From Asterias rubens (lineage: Eukaryota > Echinodermata > Asteroidea > Forcipulatida > Asteriidae): a DNA stretch of 64,000 nt. Within the stretch, counting starts at the first letter, position 1. Each line of letters starts with the position of its first letter. The notes under the pieces are model-generated. The model was given only the letters and a program-made list of their open reading frames with translations, was not told where the DNA came from and ran no database searches. Location: assembly GCF_902459465.1 (NCBI RefSeq), contig NC_047063.1:15685343-15749342 (forward strand), read 5' to 3'. Shown in pieces: positions 24,701 through 37,857 of this stretch. The position numbers and the translations under genes were made by a program.

Positions 24701-27700
24701 CGGTCGATCCCATCCAAATGCAAAGACTATCTGCTTTGAAGTTAATGAAGTAAAATGAAATGTCAATTGTAAAACACCTTAAAAAAACAGTGTACCGGTA
24801 TATAACAAACTCGTATCAAAGTGTCATACATACACTATTACTACACTGATAACTGGGCATCAACCATTGCTGCCCATCTCAACACCTGTGCGGCACTGGC
24901 AGCCGAATTGGCAACAGATATTGCTAGTCATTCACATCAACGTCCTCTAGCGTAGGAGGTAATTTCACTCCTGGGTGACGAGAGGCAACTGTAGTTACAT
25001 GCATCCTGTTCAAGGACACAGATGTAACCACCGGGATTCAAACCCACATTCTCGGCCATCAGTTTGATGCCATAGACCACTCAGCCAACCAAAACACGCT
25101 AACTGTTTGTTTAGAGTAACTTTGATGGATTTTCATAAGTTTCTTAAGTGAAATAAAGTTTCAATGTAATTCCCTCTTGACACTTCAATTTAGCTGCGAT
25201 TTTGACATGCTTTTACAAAACACACTGTAAAAGATAGACTAGACAAAAACAAGTTGTAAGAAATATACTGATCCATCTTTAAATTGTTCTTGACTTCAAC
25301 TTACCAGAGCAGGGTACGATGGGTAGCCTCGACACTTTGCCCAGACCAGGTCCAGGGGACTGAGTGGAATATCATCTTCATCAGAGTTCCAGCTCGTACT
25401 CCTTGTCTTACCTGATCAAAAGGAATTGGCGTTCAATAAAAATAAAAGAGGGAAGTCAACCAATGCTCCACAGATGGTATTCTAAAAAGCTGATAGTTTA
25501 GAAATTGGGTTCACCAAAGAAGAGATGGTAGCTTGGATTTTGGGGTGTGTATGTTTTGTTCACCTCAAGAAACAAAGCTACGGTGCCAACTGCTTGGTGC
25601 CAACTGCGTTATTGGCAAATTAAGTTTCAACGTCAACATTATATTATTTTGAAAAATTCACTAAAGAGCTTGAGTGCAAGTTAGTGTATCAAACATCATG
25701 AAACGTTACACAAATCTGTGATGGATTTATCGGCAACAGAGTAAACATTGAACTCAAGTGAATCAGACACCAAACCAGTGGGCCCAAATGGAATTCAACT
25801 GTCCAGTGTTCAAGTACATGAAGCTGATAAGCAGAACAAAAAACAGCCAAGCACAGAAAACTAGCGCTTAACGGAAAAAGGTTCACAACCCAAATGGTGT
25901 GACTGGTGATGCGCTAAATCTTTAGCTGCTTAACAGCTCAATGGCACTGGTCCCTTTGGTTTGGTGATGCTGTACTGTGTTCAACGAGTCTCTGTGAGCT
26001 AAATTTTGGGGTCGTTAGTGCATTTATAATGTTGGGGCACGATATGTCAAGCACCACACCATACAAACCCTGTATTATATAGGTTTGTTATATATAAACC
26101 AAAATGACCCATGGTGAATAATTGCCTGACGTTTCAACGCTAGCGTAGTCTGTTGCCAAGACTAATAGTCTATCTCAGAGTCTTAGAAAGAGACTCTGCT
26201 GAGGTTGAAAGGTCAGGCCAGTTACCACCTTTTAAATCTTTACTTTAGGGATTTTAAAACGGTTCCATAGATTTCAAGTATGCTCAAATATAAAGCAAGC
26301 TTGGAGAGACAATGAATGCTAAAAACCTCTTCACTAACTATCAAACAAAAAAACCACTGAGACAAAAACCTCGGCCAAACAAGAGGCACATAACATGTAT
26401 ATATAACACAGACATAACAAGTGAATCAAAAATGTGCATCTAAAAAGTCAACAAGTGTGCTATGCACACCCTCGACAAAATGTAACCCAACACATACAGA
26501 ATGCATCCACCGATAAAAATATTTATCCACACATAAAAAATGTGTGTCCACACACAAAATATATATCCACAGACACAAAATGTGCACCCACATTATAAAA
26601 GTGTGGATCCACAGATTAAGATGTGCATCCACGCATAAAAAACTAAAATCTACACAGAGATGTGCATCCACACGTAAATGTGAAATCCACCTTCATAAAA
26701 ATGTATATCCACACATCAAAATGTATAGTCACACACAAAAAGATGTACATTAACTATCATCCACACAATTAGAAAATGCATCTAAAGGTATTCACACTAG
26801 TTCAAGGGTGCTTCTATCACATAAAAACAAATATCAACCACATCCACAAGAAACACCAGGTAACAGTCATGATTGTTGTGTTACTAACTGATCAGCAAAA
26901 ATGAAATGAAGTTATTGTCCCAAAACACTTACTTTCTGGACAGTTTTGATTATGTGAAAATTATACTTGAGTTCTCGGTTGTATGAACACATAAGGATAA
27001 AATTCTGTGCTTTTTTGGGGGGTGACAATTCTTACTTCATGACTTTGTTACCTGGTTTTTCTCTCAAGAATGGACCCGCACCGTGGTGGCGATTCCGGCT
27101 GGTGGTGCTCGTGCTCTCGCCGCACGAAGTGTCCCCGCTGCTGTCCTCGGGTAAGTTGAGGCGGTTGTGATGTCGCCGGTGTCGGTGTCCCTCTTCCATG
27201 GTGGACGTAGACTCAGACACAGAGCCAGAGGTGGTGGTGTTAGTGCTGGAAGTGCTCTCAGAGTCAGAGCTGCTCCTTGTCCGATTGTGCCCGGACCTGT
27301 ACATAGTAAAACTCTCCCCCGTGGGTTTCACCCCTTCAAAGCCATTAGGTAAATTACTTGTCACACTGGACTCTAGGAGTCTTTTTGCCGGGCTGCAGTC
27401 TGTATTGCTGGCACTGAGGCTACGTGATCGTTTCCTGGTGTGATTCTCATTGACAACAGTCGATGACGAGGTCGTCGGTACATTGCCTTCATATTCTGTT
27501 TCTATATGGAGGCTTCCTTCTTGGTTTCCACGACGGTTGCTCTTCGTTGCATTCTCTGTGTCCATAGAGAGAGACCTCTTACCCAAACGTCCACCACCAC
27601 GTTTCGACCCCGGACTCCCTGCAGGTTTACCGCGACCCGCTTTCCGACTCAACAGTACTGAAGTCCTTCTACTGACCCCACCTGGGGAGGGGCTTTTATC

Positions 27701-30700
27701 AGACGCATGGGACGGACTTTTAGCAGGCGTGACTACGACCTCTGACACATCATTGACCTCCAGGGTTGGTGCAGAACTCCCATCGCTCCCAGTATGAGGT
27801 TCAGACATGGAGCGGGAGACCCTCTGTCTACCCCGACCACGCCCTCTGCCTGGTGTCCTCGGTAGGGGGCGCATAGGGGATGCCCTGGTGGGTGAGGATT
27901 TGCTCCGAATGCAGATCGGTGCAGGCCTGGATGGAGATAGCTTTGGAGGTTCTGTTGAGTCACTCGGTGCAGGGCAGTCGCTTTCATCCTCATCTAGAAA
28001 TCAAGAGTGAGAAATCAGTTTTAAAGAACATATCCCCACATCATCATCAACACTCTACAAATCATTTTTAACCACGGCGGCACTATTTGCGCCATATAAC
28101 AACCCCTACCATTGTGTCATCTTCTTAATTCTTATATTGAGGATACATGTAACCAAAATGAGGCTGTATGGAAGAAGCAGTCTGTCCCCTTTTTATGTCC
28201 ACACTCACAGTAGCAATCGCATACACAGGGAACTAAGCAAAGATGGTCATCATCTCCATCTTACTTCAAAATCCACATAACAAGGGGAACAATCTAAAGC
28301 CGGAGCTGGAAAATGAGATTTCCAACGAGATACCGTGACACTTACTGGACGAACCCTCTGTAGACGTTGCAGATGTTGCAGATGTGGACATTTTTCTCTT
28401 CTCTGCTCCCTTCTTGTTCAGTGACTCTCCCTTGGTCCCCTGATTTCTCTGTTGAGCCAGCTTCCTGCGGATCGTGTTGATCTCTTTGCGAAGCTGCTTG
28501 GTGCGGTAGGTACGCGCAGCACCGTGCTTGATTGTACACGTCATGTCGAGCTTTTCAAGCAGTTCCCGTAGTTGGTCCTCTAACGTCATGTCTGCCCGAT
28601 GAGCAGGAGACAAAGCATTTTCAACTAAAAACAAAAAAAATCAAAATTGTAATTTACAAAATAAATAAATTAGCACATTCAAAATTGGAAAAGGAAATTA
28701 ATAAGTTGACCCTACAAAATCACACAGTTAAGTACAGAACCATCTGTAAATTTTTACAATGCATCTTGCAGAATGTAAACTTTGTGTTTCACAATGCTTT
28801 CAATCAACGTTATCATGCATCAGCGTGGGAGGTGACATAATCCGACACAAAAAGGAAACAACTATAAGCTCAATCTCTATGGCAACAGGTTACCGAAAAG
28901 ATTACCAACTTAATGTTCAATCAGCAACTTTAGAACCCTCCAATACTGTTCTTAACTAAGCCAACACGATATTACATGTGGTGAATGAATTAACACAGTA
29001 TAAAGTCAACCCTCCTATTGTCCGACAATTAATTATATCATCCACTGTGGTTTTGAATGATTGAACTAAGCCAGCCTGCAACACGATATCATGCGGTGAA
29101 TGCATCTACACAGAATAAAGTCAACCCTCCTCCTGTCTGACCATTCACTATTATCCACTGTGGTTTTGCATGATAGACAAACTAAGCCAGCCTGCAACAC
29201 GATATCATGTGGTGAATGCATCTTCACAGTAAACAGACAACCAGCCTACTGTCCGACCATTCAACATTATCCTGTTTTAAAACGAAAGATGGTAAACCAT
29301 GTGGTCGCATCTAAACACACAGTACACAAAATAAATAGCAAGTTTACTGCACATTTAAACCACAATACACAACCGGTAAATTTGAAAGGCTTTAGAGGGC
29401 TGGTAAACTCGCTGAAAAGTTACGCCAAGAGTGGGATCGTTAGTCAAGGCTTGAAATTCCCTGGAGGCCATTGCCTCCATTGCCCTGGTCTTGGCCTTGG
29501 TGCCCCTTCAAAAGTTTCTCAAAGACTTTAAGAATTTCGGATGGAAGTGCCCTTTTCAAAATGAAAGTGGCATTGCCCTCTCAAAGATGAAATTCCAGGT
29601 CCGTAAACCCCCAAAACATTCTGACAGGAAGCGTACAATCTTCATAGATCTCCTACTCCCTCAAGGTCAATGCTTCGCCATCTCTCCCAGATTCTAGAGG
29701 CTCCGTACCTCATCCATATCGAAATCAGAAGGTACTTACAGTCGTTCACATCGAATTCCAATTCTTTGAAGTTTGGGGGGATGTCCGTGTGGAACCCAGT
29801 CACAGGGTCGTAGCCGATTTTATCGACAATGCGTTTGGCGTTACGGATGACTGACCCACCCTAAAAAAACAGAACAAGGATTTTGAAGGTAAAATGCACT
29901 TTATAGTAGCTTCATCTCAAAGGCACTGGACACTATTGGTCATTAATCAAAATAGTTGTTAGCAGAAAAACCTACTTGGTAATAATATAAAACATTGTGA
30001 GAAACGGCTCCCTCTAAAGTTACACAGTTTTTAAGAAAGGGGCAATATCTCACCTAAATAATAAAAGATCTCAAGCTTGACGCCTTTTTTAGGCATCTTA
30101 AAGCAAGCACTGTGCAACAAGGGTGTGTTTTCTTTCGACAAAATTTAGTCAAAATTTTCACAGTGCCTTTAAACAAATGTACATAAGTTTCCCACGGCAA
30201 AATTGTGTAAAGAAGATAATGAAGAAATATCAAATCTGTCCATACCGTATCTCTGAGTTTGATAGCGGCGCGGTAGAACACGGTGTCCTTGCTGTTGTAC
30301 AACATGCAGTTCTTGACAATCAGATCAAAGTCTGCCTCAAATTCATCAATGGTCCGATACTCGTGACCTTGGACCTTATTTTTCATTGTAAGGAAGTCCA
30401 TTGGGCTTTTGATCACTTGGAAATAGTCTGGTGCCTGAACACAGAGAAAATGAGAAAACATGAAATGAAGGTAAATTTGAAAGTGATTGTTTCATAGGGG
30501 TCCAATTAAGCCTGTGCCAGTTAATTAAACGATAAACCGCCTTGTCCAGTATAGAGGGGCCATTCAGAAAAGGCATAATTAAAACTTAAAAAAATGACAT
30601 TGTTTTGGGTGGGTGGGTCAAAAGATTTGGTTTGCATAAAACTTCATGCATTTTGACGCTCGCTTTCTATGTTCCCGAAAAGTGTTCAAAATTGTTTTAA

Positions 30701-33700
30701 AAGCGTGCAAGCAGAGCAGCCACCTATGCTAACCCTATCAGCATTGTTTTTCCATTGTTTTTTCTGTGCTTCCCTTCCAGGGGATAGTGACAAGAGGTAT
30801 CGATACAGCGTGCTGCTTATGGTGGCGAGGCTGGCCTTCAAGCTGTTGAAAAAAAAAAAAAACCTGTGAACGAAAAGTGCAACTGTTTGCAAGCGCGAAG
30901 TCTACTAGTAAATATACACTTATCTTTGGTTTTAAAAGCCCTAATCTGCAGTTTGGGGCATTTTATTCATCTTAAAAAAAATAATAATAATTGGGGGGGG
31001 GGATGGGAGGTGGTTTAAAAACAGATTACTTGAAAACAAAAAGAGAAATCAAATCCCTGCTTTAGCCTACTCAGAATATTAGATATCATACCTCTTCCAC
31101 TGAGACTGGCTCGGCAAAGATCCTAGTTGGGTCTCTATCCTCTAACTGTTCCACAGTATTCCTGAGTAGAATGTTAAACGGCTGCAGTTGCATCTCGATT
31201 GTCATCTGATTCAACTTGATCTGTGAAAAATTACAACAAATAATTAGTCGATCAAAACTGAGTAGATTAGCATTTTATTTAGACATCTTTGAGTGCCAGG
31301 TTATGATGTGCTTGCTTTTAATAACTATTGTAATTTTTTTAACGATTGTGAATTATGTCGCAATTCAGCAGTATGCTGCTATGAAGTTTTTAAATAAATA
31401 AACCATATACCATTGTTGTGGGCCCAATTTCATAAAGCTGTTTAAACCATATATCATTGTTGTGGGCCCAATTTCATAAAGCTGTTTAAAACGCTGCTAA
31501 GCAAATTTCTCTACAGAGCAAGAAATGAGTGGTAATCCAGTGAAAACAGTATAAACTTTATAGAACGTAGGCTGGTAAACTGTGTCTGCTTAGCATGATT
31601 TTTCAGTGCTTAGCAAGATTTTGTGCTGACAGGCTTTATGAATGCTTCTATGGTGCTTCTCAGGAGGTGGCTATAAGAAAACAAAAAGGAAATTTTTGAG
31701 TAATAATGCATTACTCTATCAAGCATATTGCTTAAATAACTTTCTGTCTGACCACATGCCAGCCTGTATAAGCCTGCCTGGTGAATAACTTGCTGTCTGA
31801 CCACATGCCAGCCTGTATAAGCCTGCCTGGTAAATAACTTGCTGTCTGACCACATGCCAGCCTGTATAAGCCTGCCTGGTGAATAACTTGCTGTCTGACC
31901 ACATGCCAGCCTGTATAAGCCTGCCTGGTGAATACTTCGTGTGAATGCGAATGTGATACATATTGTTGATGTCACAAACTCGCATCAACTAATTTGACAG
32001 TCGAACTCGAACTCTGTTCAACTTCTGCGAAACATTCGCTGCGAAAACAGCCCTGTGATGACAAAATTTGTATCGCATTCACATTCCAAGGAAGTTTCAA
32101 CCGGGCTTAATGCGATATCATGTGGTAAATGTGTATCTACTCAGTACACGTATAAAGTTAGTTCCGTTCACAGTTAGGCCACCAAACAAATTCTACAAGT
32201 TGAAACGGCTAAACAAATTGTTCAACTCACTAGAAAATGTAAGCAATAGTTAAAGAGGTTTCAAATTCTGCTTTTCCATTTCTATGCTGAATTTAAAGGT
32301 CCTACATTTTCCAAATTGGAAAAACAAAATCACAAGTACAAGCGTTTAACCAATTAACAAAAATGTTTATAAACTTCTGATGTACCTGTTCTCGTTTCAG
32401 TTTTTCTCGTTTACGGATGAGCTCCACAAGGAGCCTAGCTCTCTCTAGGTCTTGCCTGAGCCGTTGCCAGTACTTGAGCTGCTCTTTCAACTTGTTGGCT
32501 TTCTGGTTCTCGCGCTGTGAGTTGCAACAGTGACAAGAACAGAGGTGGACAAAGTTGGAGACGGACCAAAAAATAAGGCCAAACGTACACAGCGAGATAC
32601 ACATCATCAAAGAAAGAAGTAAGATGGAACAACAACAAACATTTCAGAAAGTATGTAGACAAATAGTGAAAAACAAAACAACCAGGGAGAGAAAAGAAGA
32701 AAAAAGGGTACATTAGTTAACAGTGATTGTTCGGGATCCACATTTTTTTTTATAGATGTACTATAAAGATAACTGATTTTCAATCTAAGGATTTCTGTTT
32801 TGTTTCATCTAATTTGTTTAATTCAATTAAACAAATGTATTTGTCTAGTTTGGCAAAAGATGATCTAATAAAAGATTATTCTATTTGAAGAATTTGTAGC
32901 TGATGGTTTCTTTACGGTAAGAGTTAACAACAACAACAACAACAGTGAATAGACAATCACATACATGTAGCCACAACATCAAAATTAACATCAATATTTT
33001 GCCCCCAGTTTCAGCAGAAGAAATTCAGAATTCTTCATGCACTAATTCATGCACTAAATGTTAAGATATCTATGAGTGAACACCAAGAGACTACACAACT
33101 GAATGTCTACAAACTGTATTGTGGAAGGTGAAGTTAAAAAATGAAATGCAACAAGAACGTGGAAACTCTTTTAAAAAGTGAAGTTTGTGAATAATATCAA
33201 CTTCCAAAAACTTGAGAGATAGGCATTCCTCAAATAATAATAGATGAAATAAACTAATATAACTATTTGATGAAACTAGATGAAAATGTTGAAAACGAGT
33301 GCCAAGGTACTGTTCATGTTGTATATTCCAATGAAGTGTGTTTTACAATTCAAGAGCATGCACAGTGTCTACAATGATCTACAAACAATGGATCATTATA
33401 TTGGAATGGAATTTTGTCAACAGCAAATTTTCTTATGAAGGTTTGAGCCTGCCAGGTTCATTTGTGTGTTGTTTTCGGGTGGTTTTGGGTTGTTTGGTTT
33501 TTTTTTTTTTTTGGGGGGGGGGGGTTCCACAACACAACAAGGCTTGCAGCTCAAAACAAGAACTGAAATAAGAAGACAATTTGTTTAATTTTTTTTTTTA
33601 AATGAGTTAAGTATTTTTCAACATTCAACAGAACTGAAAATTATTTATCAGACTGAAAGTCAACATGTGAGCAAAAAAACGAGACTGCGTCCAAGTCTTG

Positions 33701-36472
33701 CCCAGTCATGCGTTTACTGGCCCAACAAAAGGCTGACAACGGGCCTACAAATGTAGGTGGTCTGGGTTAACTTTTGAGCCCTGACGGCAGAACATTGGAT
33801 TTTTTTTTGCGCAAATCATTTTTGCACGATGGACACTTCATTAGAAAATAACAGGAGGCAAAACTGCTGTTTGGATATTTGGTAGAAAAATGTAACAAAA
33901 ATTCCATTTATCTGTTGACTTCACTACAAACAAGTTATTTGAAAAGATAGACAGGAAACTGGGGGCTACACAAACCGGTGGTACCGAGTCTTTGTTCCGT
34001 TGCGACTGGTGGTGGGCCTGTAGACGTCGAAGCAGGGGCACGCCATTGCGAGATTGCCGTTTCAGTGTCCAGTAACTAATCAGCCGTTGAACAAACTGTT
34101 GCTTCTTTTGTAAACTTACTTTAGTTGTTATTTTGGCAATCCTGTAAAACAAATTTCAAAGTTAACTGAAGGTTGACAACAAGCAGCTCAGGCCTGATAC
34201 TTCACGGAGGCAATGGAGGCGATTGGATTTCGAGAACTCGGATTTAGATTTTGAGGTCTCGAAATCAAGCATTCGAAAGCACACAACTTCGCGTGACAAG
34301 GGTAGTTTTTCTTTCATAATTATCTCGCAACTTCGACTACCAATTGAGCTCAAATTTTCACAGGTTTGTTATTTTATGCATACATTATGTTGAGATACAG
34401 CAAGTGAGAAGACGGGTCTTTGACAGTATAGTTTGTCTGGTGAATTCAAACAGGGATGCTTGTCTACACTGAAGTAGCCAGCCAGACGACTTCGACAGAT
34501 TTTTTGACTGGTCCTTAGAGTAAAAAGTTGCTTTAACTAGCATTTGGCCAGCGGACCCCTACAGCTGAGGGAGAACACTGAAAATGTAGCATTGACAATA
34601 TACAATGTACATAACATTGTAAGAACTTTCAATCACTTTTTGCAGGAATAGGCCTACAAAATGATTTATAATAAATGGAGAAATTGAAAACTGATCAATT
34701 ATGGAAGTAAATTCCCCTTGAAACTCAAGGATAATTTGTTGAAGTTACTCCATTATGTGAAATTTTACATTACGAGCAGAGAAAAGAATCTAGTTGGAGT
34801 TTTTATCCTTCAATGATTTCCTTGCTCGTTTATTCAGCGTATTGAGTTCTTACCTCTGAGGTGGTATACAAGGCATGGACACAACTGGCATAGCAGCTCG
34901 TTTTTCAGCAAGGATCTTCCTAGCTTTTCTCATGTTCTTTCTTGACTGTGCTTTGGCCTTCTTTGCCGAAATTCCCTTGCCCGTCTCGTCATTCTCAACG
35001 ATCTTATCGTTAGGTATGGTTGGTTTTTTCTCGACCTCCGGCGGCGTGTGAATGTCACAGTAGGCTGTCTTTCTGATGCTGATGGACGTCCCGTTGATGT
35101 TGGTCTCTCGTATCGGCTCCATTTTCATAAAGAGTCCCGCCTGTTGGGCACAGGTCACGTGGAAGGCTGTATAGCAGTTTGCTTTGTGACACTGAATGCA
35201 AGCGCCAACACCTCGCTGCTTACAGATATAACAAGTGAGTTTCCACCTGGCAGCTGGGATGTGATCAATGCTGTCTATGGGTTCTAAGAATACTGTGTTG
35301 GCAAAGCCCACTTCGGGGATCCAAAGAGCACACACAACATGGGCCCAGCGTCCATCGTCAGTTTGTTTGAACGCAGCACCTTTATTAGGACAGAGTGCGC
35401 AGTCCACCGCTCTGGACGGCGACTGAAGGCAACGACGACACAGCCACTGTCCCTCAGGGATGTACGGCACACCGTAGCACTCCTGATGCACAGCAAGGTT
35501 GCACATATCGCAGAATAGTATCACATTGCTGTTCTGGCACTCCCCGTCATTACAGATGCAGCACACTGCATCTTCATCGATGAACTGATTGTTGTCCGTC
35601 TTTCCTGATGTCTGACTCTGAAAGTAGGACTCTTTCTCAAGCCGATCCATCAGTGTTTCAAAGACCTCCTGAGACGCTGTGGGGAGTCCGTCTGTTCTGC
35701 GTTTTTCATTCATCATGTCCAACCAGGCATAGTCCTCTTCGTCCATGTCATACTCGATCTCTTCATCAAGCTCCTCACGGGATTTCTCAATGAAGCGAAA
35801 GTACGCCTGTGGACGATCTGGCAAATCTGGAGGCTCTTCATAGCCGTCCAGGATCTTATAAGAGGCCTCTGGGAGCTTCATGGAGGATGCACTCCCAACA
35901 TCCTTCCGCTGCTTGGTTTGATCCAATGACTTGCCAGCCTTACTCAGGGGTTTCTCATTTTTCTCCTCTTCACTCGTCTCACTCTCAAACTCATCCTCAG
36001 TGAGGATGTCTATTGTCTCGTGGATATCCAGCCTGTGTACAAGACCATCAATGTCTACTTCAACCAGTCTCTGTGCCTGAGCATACGTCAGGGCTTCCCG
36101 TGTGGGGGATCGGATAACCGAAGGCGATGGGGAACGCCGATTCTGCCGATTGGGTACCCGTTTCCTCCATCCACCTCCTCGCTTCATTGGAGTTGAGTAC
36201 CCGTTGCCGCCGGGTTTTCCATGATCAAAATTGTTCAAGTGAAATTCAATACCTGAATGGCTTCTATATATTTTACCGCAGTCTTTGACTGGACACTCGT
36301 AAGGGGGTTTAGTTGCACGCAAATTCTCACAGAAATACTTGACGTTAAAGTCTAATGCTGGCATGGTGTAACAGAGGTGGTAGTTGATATGGGTAGGTTA
36401 CTACACAAGCATCGCAGGAACTCTGGCCTATAACAACCAGAGATACCATGCATGCCGTGCAGTCATTGACAT
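21722..36472 (-). CDS. BRPF1: BRPF1-like peregrin, complete coding region (1307 residues)
   Basis: ATG is at 36362-36364 and TAA at 21722-21724. Minus-strand exons are 36472-34854, 34141-33976, 32514-32386, 31220-31092, 30434-30246, 29860-29740, 28624-28346, 27993-27052, 25411-25305, 24136-23994 and 21929-21722. The coding part sums to 3924 bases with all phases matching. Domains in order: N-terminal C2H2 finger (C24, C29, H42, H48); EPC-N-like region, about 90-250; PHD finger C268-C312; extended PHD C322-H439; bromodomain about 610-720 with the conserved asparagine in [13 protein letters not shown]; a serine-rich linker in the 942-base exon; and PWWP from about 1165 ([29 protein letters not shown]). 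Family members are nuclear scaffolds that bring MOZ/MORF or HBO1 acetyltransferase to chromatin. Length is close to vertebrate BRPF1 and BRPF3. One gene probably represents vertebrate BRPF1, BRD1 and BRPF3, so the symbol marks the family. Bases 36365-36472 are 5' UTR with upstream ATGs. Confidence 0.95.
22182..22682. repeat. Tandem duplication, two units of about 260 and 240 bp
   Basis: The unit at 22182-22442 (from ACCCATTATTAGTATTATTA to GGGCACGATAAAAGT) is repeated at 22443-22682 with small indels. Both contain AGAGCTGCCAACATTTGCAT and GAGATTTTGTGCA-type words. It lies in the last BRPF intron. A related word occurs in reverse near 42205. Confidence 0.85.
24940..25092 (-). repeat. S1 SINE derived from a tRNA, minus orientation
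   Basis: On the minus strand it reads GGTTGGCTGAGTGGTCTATG, then GGGTTTGAATCCCGGTGG, resembling boxes A and B of a leucine- or serine-type tRNA, followed by a decayed tail with TGTGTCCTTGAACAGG. A cleaner relative is at 56372-56516. It lies in a BRPF intron. Confidence 0.65.
26126..26221. repeat. Foldback sequence with 15-bp arms
   Basis: GCCTGACGTTTCAACGC at the left pairs with GTTGAAAGGTCAGGC at the right around a core that contains AGAGTC/GACTCT words. It looks like a small foldback element in a BRPF intron. Confidence 0.6.
26400..26770. repeat. Degenerate minisatellite, period about 20-24 bp
   Basis: The unit resembles AAAATGTGCATCCACACATA and occurs about fifteen times with many substitutions. 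It lies in the BRPF intron between the serine-rich exon and the first PWWP exon. Frames through it give repetitive peptides with no family similarity and are not taken as genes. Confidence 0.85.
28958..29330. repeat. Tandem array of about 3.3 units of 118 bp
   Basis: Units begin AAAGTCAACCCTCC and run through CCACTGTGGTTTTG, GCCTGCAACACGATATCATG and GGTGAATGCATC. The middle two are very similar and the outer ones decayed. Single or double units lie at 20040-20260, 32105-32155 and 42590-42670. Confidence 0.85.
29449..29610. mobile_element. CAGGCC-family MITE, decayed
   Basis: CAAGGCTTGAAATTCC at the left and GATGAAATTCCAGGTC at the right are inverted. The interior has GGAGGCCATTGCCTCC, CTTGGTGCCCCTTC and GGCATTGCCCT, the vocabulary of the element at 61306-62230. 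Confidence 0.65.
29921..30175. mobile_element. M1 MITE, internally deleted
   Basis: It starts AAAGGCACTGGACACTATTG and ends CACAGTGCCTTTAAA. The centre lacks the long hairpin of other copies. It lies 70 bases from the bromodomain exon at 30246. Confidence 0.8.
31419..31640. repeat. M7 element whose left end is duplicated (45-bp unit)
   Basis: ATATACCATTGTTGTGGGCC / ATATATCATTGTTGTGGGCC and the following CAATTTCATAAAGCTGTTTA occur twice in direct succession (about 31408-31490). TAAGCAAATTTCTC then TTTTGTGCTGACAGGCTTTA complete an M7-like element. Confidence 0.7.
31737..31932. repeat. Minisatellite: four units of 49 bp
   Basis: Units start at 31737, 31786, 31835 and 31884 with TAACTTGCTGTCTGACCACA (TAACTTTCTG in the first) and end GCCTGCCTGGTGAA. 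They differ at only a few bases. There are no unique spacers, so this is not a CRISPR-like array. It lies in a BRPF intron. Confidence 0.93.
31936..32108. mobile_element. M6 MITE, related copy
   Basis: The interior GCGAAACATTCGCTGCGA is shared with the copy at 6419-6544 and the right end GGAAGTTTCAACCGGGCTTA with the family terminus. The left end is worn. Confidence 0.6.
32920..32945. repeat. (AAC)n microsatellite
   Basis: Seven tandem AAC triplets lie in a BRPF intron. Nothing else is seen in the surrounding 1.4 kb intron apart from a G run at about 33515. Confidence 0.85.
34188..34432. mobile_element. M1 fragment fused to a CAGGCC-type left end
   Basis: CAGGCCTGATACTTCACGGA opens the block, followed within 40 bases by the M1 hairpin (TTTTGAGGTCTCGAAATCAA) and right-hand M1 words (CTCGCAACTTCGACTACCAA, AGCAAGTGAGAAGACGGG). 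It abuts the BRPF exon at 34141 by about 50 bases. Confidence 0.65.
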
Positions 36473-37857
36473 CTGAAAAGAAACAACAATTATACACTTT
36501 TGTTAGAACCCTTTGAGGTTTAAATTCCACCAAGGTACCTGCAGTGAGCAATTTTACTTGTGCAGCATAGCAAAATGTGAGAGACAAAATGCACCAATTG
36601 CTACTAAAAAAAATCACCATTTGCAACTCAATAATTATTACAAATTTTAGCGCGCACAAAATATTTCCAAATTCTATGCTTTATTGTTTGACAACAAATT
36701 TACCCGACCCTGAAAACACAGAAGAAATATCAGTTTGCAGCAAGCTGTTTCTAGCTTCTGGTTTTTAGAGGTTTTATGAGTAGCAAAGTAATGGAAAGCA
36801 GTGGAAATAAAACAAAATATAACTAAATTTAGCAAAAATTCTTGACCAAGGTTAAATCACACACAGCAAGTCATCATGGTTCCAAGTACCAGATTTTTAA
36901 ATTTTTTATTTTTAAATTGTTTATTGTTAATATTATAATACAATTGGTATAACGTAACACCTTTAAAAAAGTTTAAATACCCCATAAACTGAGAATCGCT
37001 CAAATTTTCACAAAACACACAACCTATTTTTAAAATAAACATAACATTAAGTAGGGGAATATTGTAAAACAAGCAAATAATGGTCACCTTTAAAATTAGC
37101 TTAACTTTTTAAATTCCAACTGAATAAAACATTAGATTATTAATTTAATGTTTTCTATCATTTTTCAAACTGCACTGTATTGTAACAAAAACTATTTACA
37201 ATCCATGAATAACTGTGTGTGTGTGTGTAGTGTTCATATTATTATGGTATACAGTGCATTGTACATAAATGTAGTGTGTATGTACAGTGTGTGTAGTGAT
37301 CATCAATCATGCACACACAAGCCCCTGTGGACAAAAATGAAATGTTCCCAGTGTAGTTGTTGTCTGTGTAGATAAATCGGTGCATTTATTATAAATAATG
37401 TACAATCTATCTGAATCCCACAAGGATTGCATGGCCGGGAACCCTTTAATTTAACACCACACAGCTAGCTAGCGTCAATTGAATCATGACTAGCCTCGCT
37501 CTTCGTGTTTTCTATGCGGAAATTCGCAGTACACAGCAGGCAATGCATTTGGATTGAATGGACACTATACTAGGCGCCATCTCATGAATATGTATGTACA
37601 TGTACCAACATGGCCAAACTGCGAAGCGACGGTTGTGTGTGTGTGTGTGGAATGTGCACAAGACACGGCGACCAAAACCGATGAATTTGAAGGCGAATTA
37701 CACACCTTAATCATGCCGTTTGCGCCGTGCAAACTGAGAATTGACAAACAATGCTACTGAACAAGAGATAACAGTCGAACATGGTTTATTCAATTAAAGA
37801 GAACGATGAGAAATTGTCATTAATTGCAACGGTATATTGGTAATGTATTGACCTTAC

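Noticed and set aside
26426..26753. Open frames with repeated histidine, tryptophan or lysine patterns on both strands
   Set aside because: They are translations of the degenerate satellite, with no codon or family signal.
27450..27797. Plus-strand open frame of 115 codons
   Set aside because: It is antisense to the serine-rich BRPF coding exon, whose frame and splice sites fit the family.
31737..31932. Regularly spaced direct repeats resembling a CRISPR array
   Set aside because: The 49-bp units are contiguous with no unique spacers, and the DNA is animal genomic with introns. It is a minisatellite.
31610..31988. Minus-strand frames of 89-121 codons with internal repeats
   Set aside because: They simply translate the 49-bp minisatellite, which is open because its length shifts frame at each unit.
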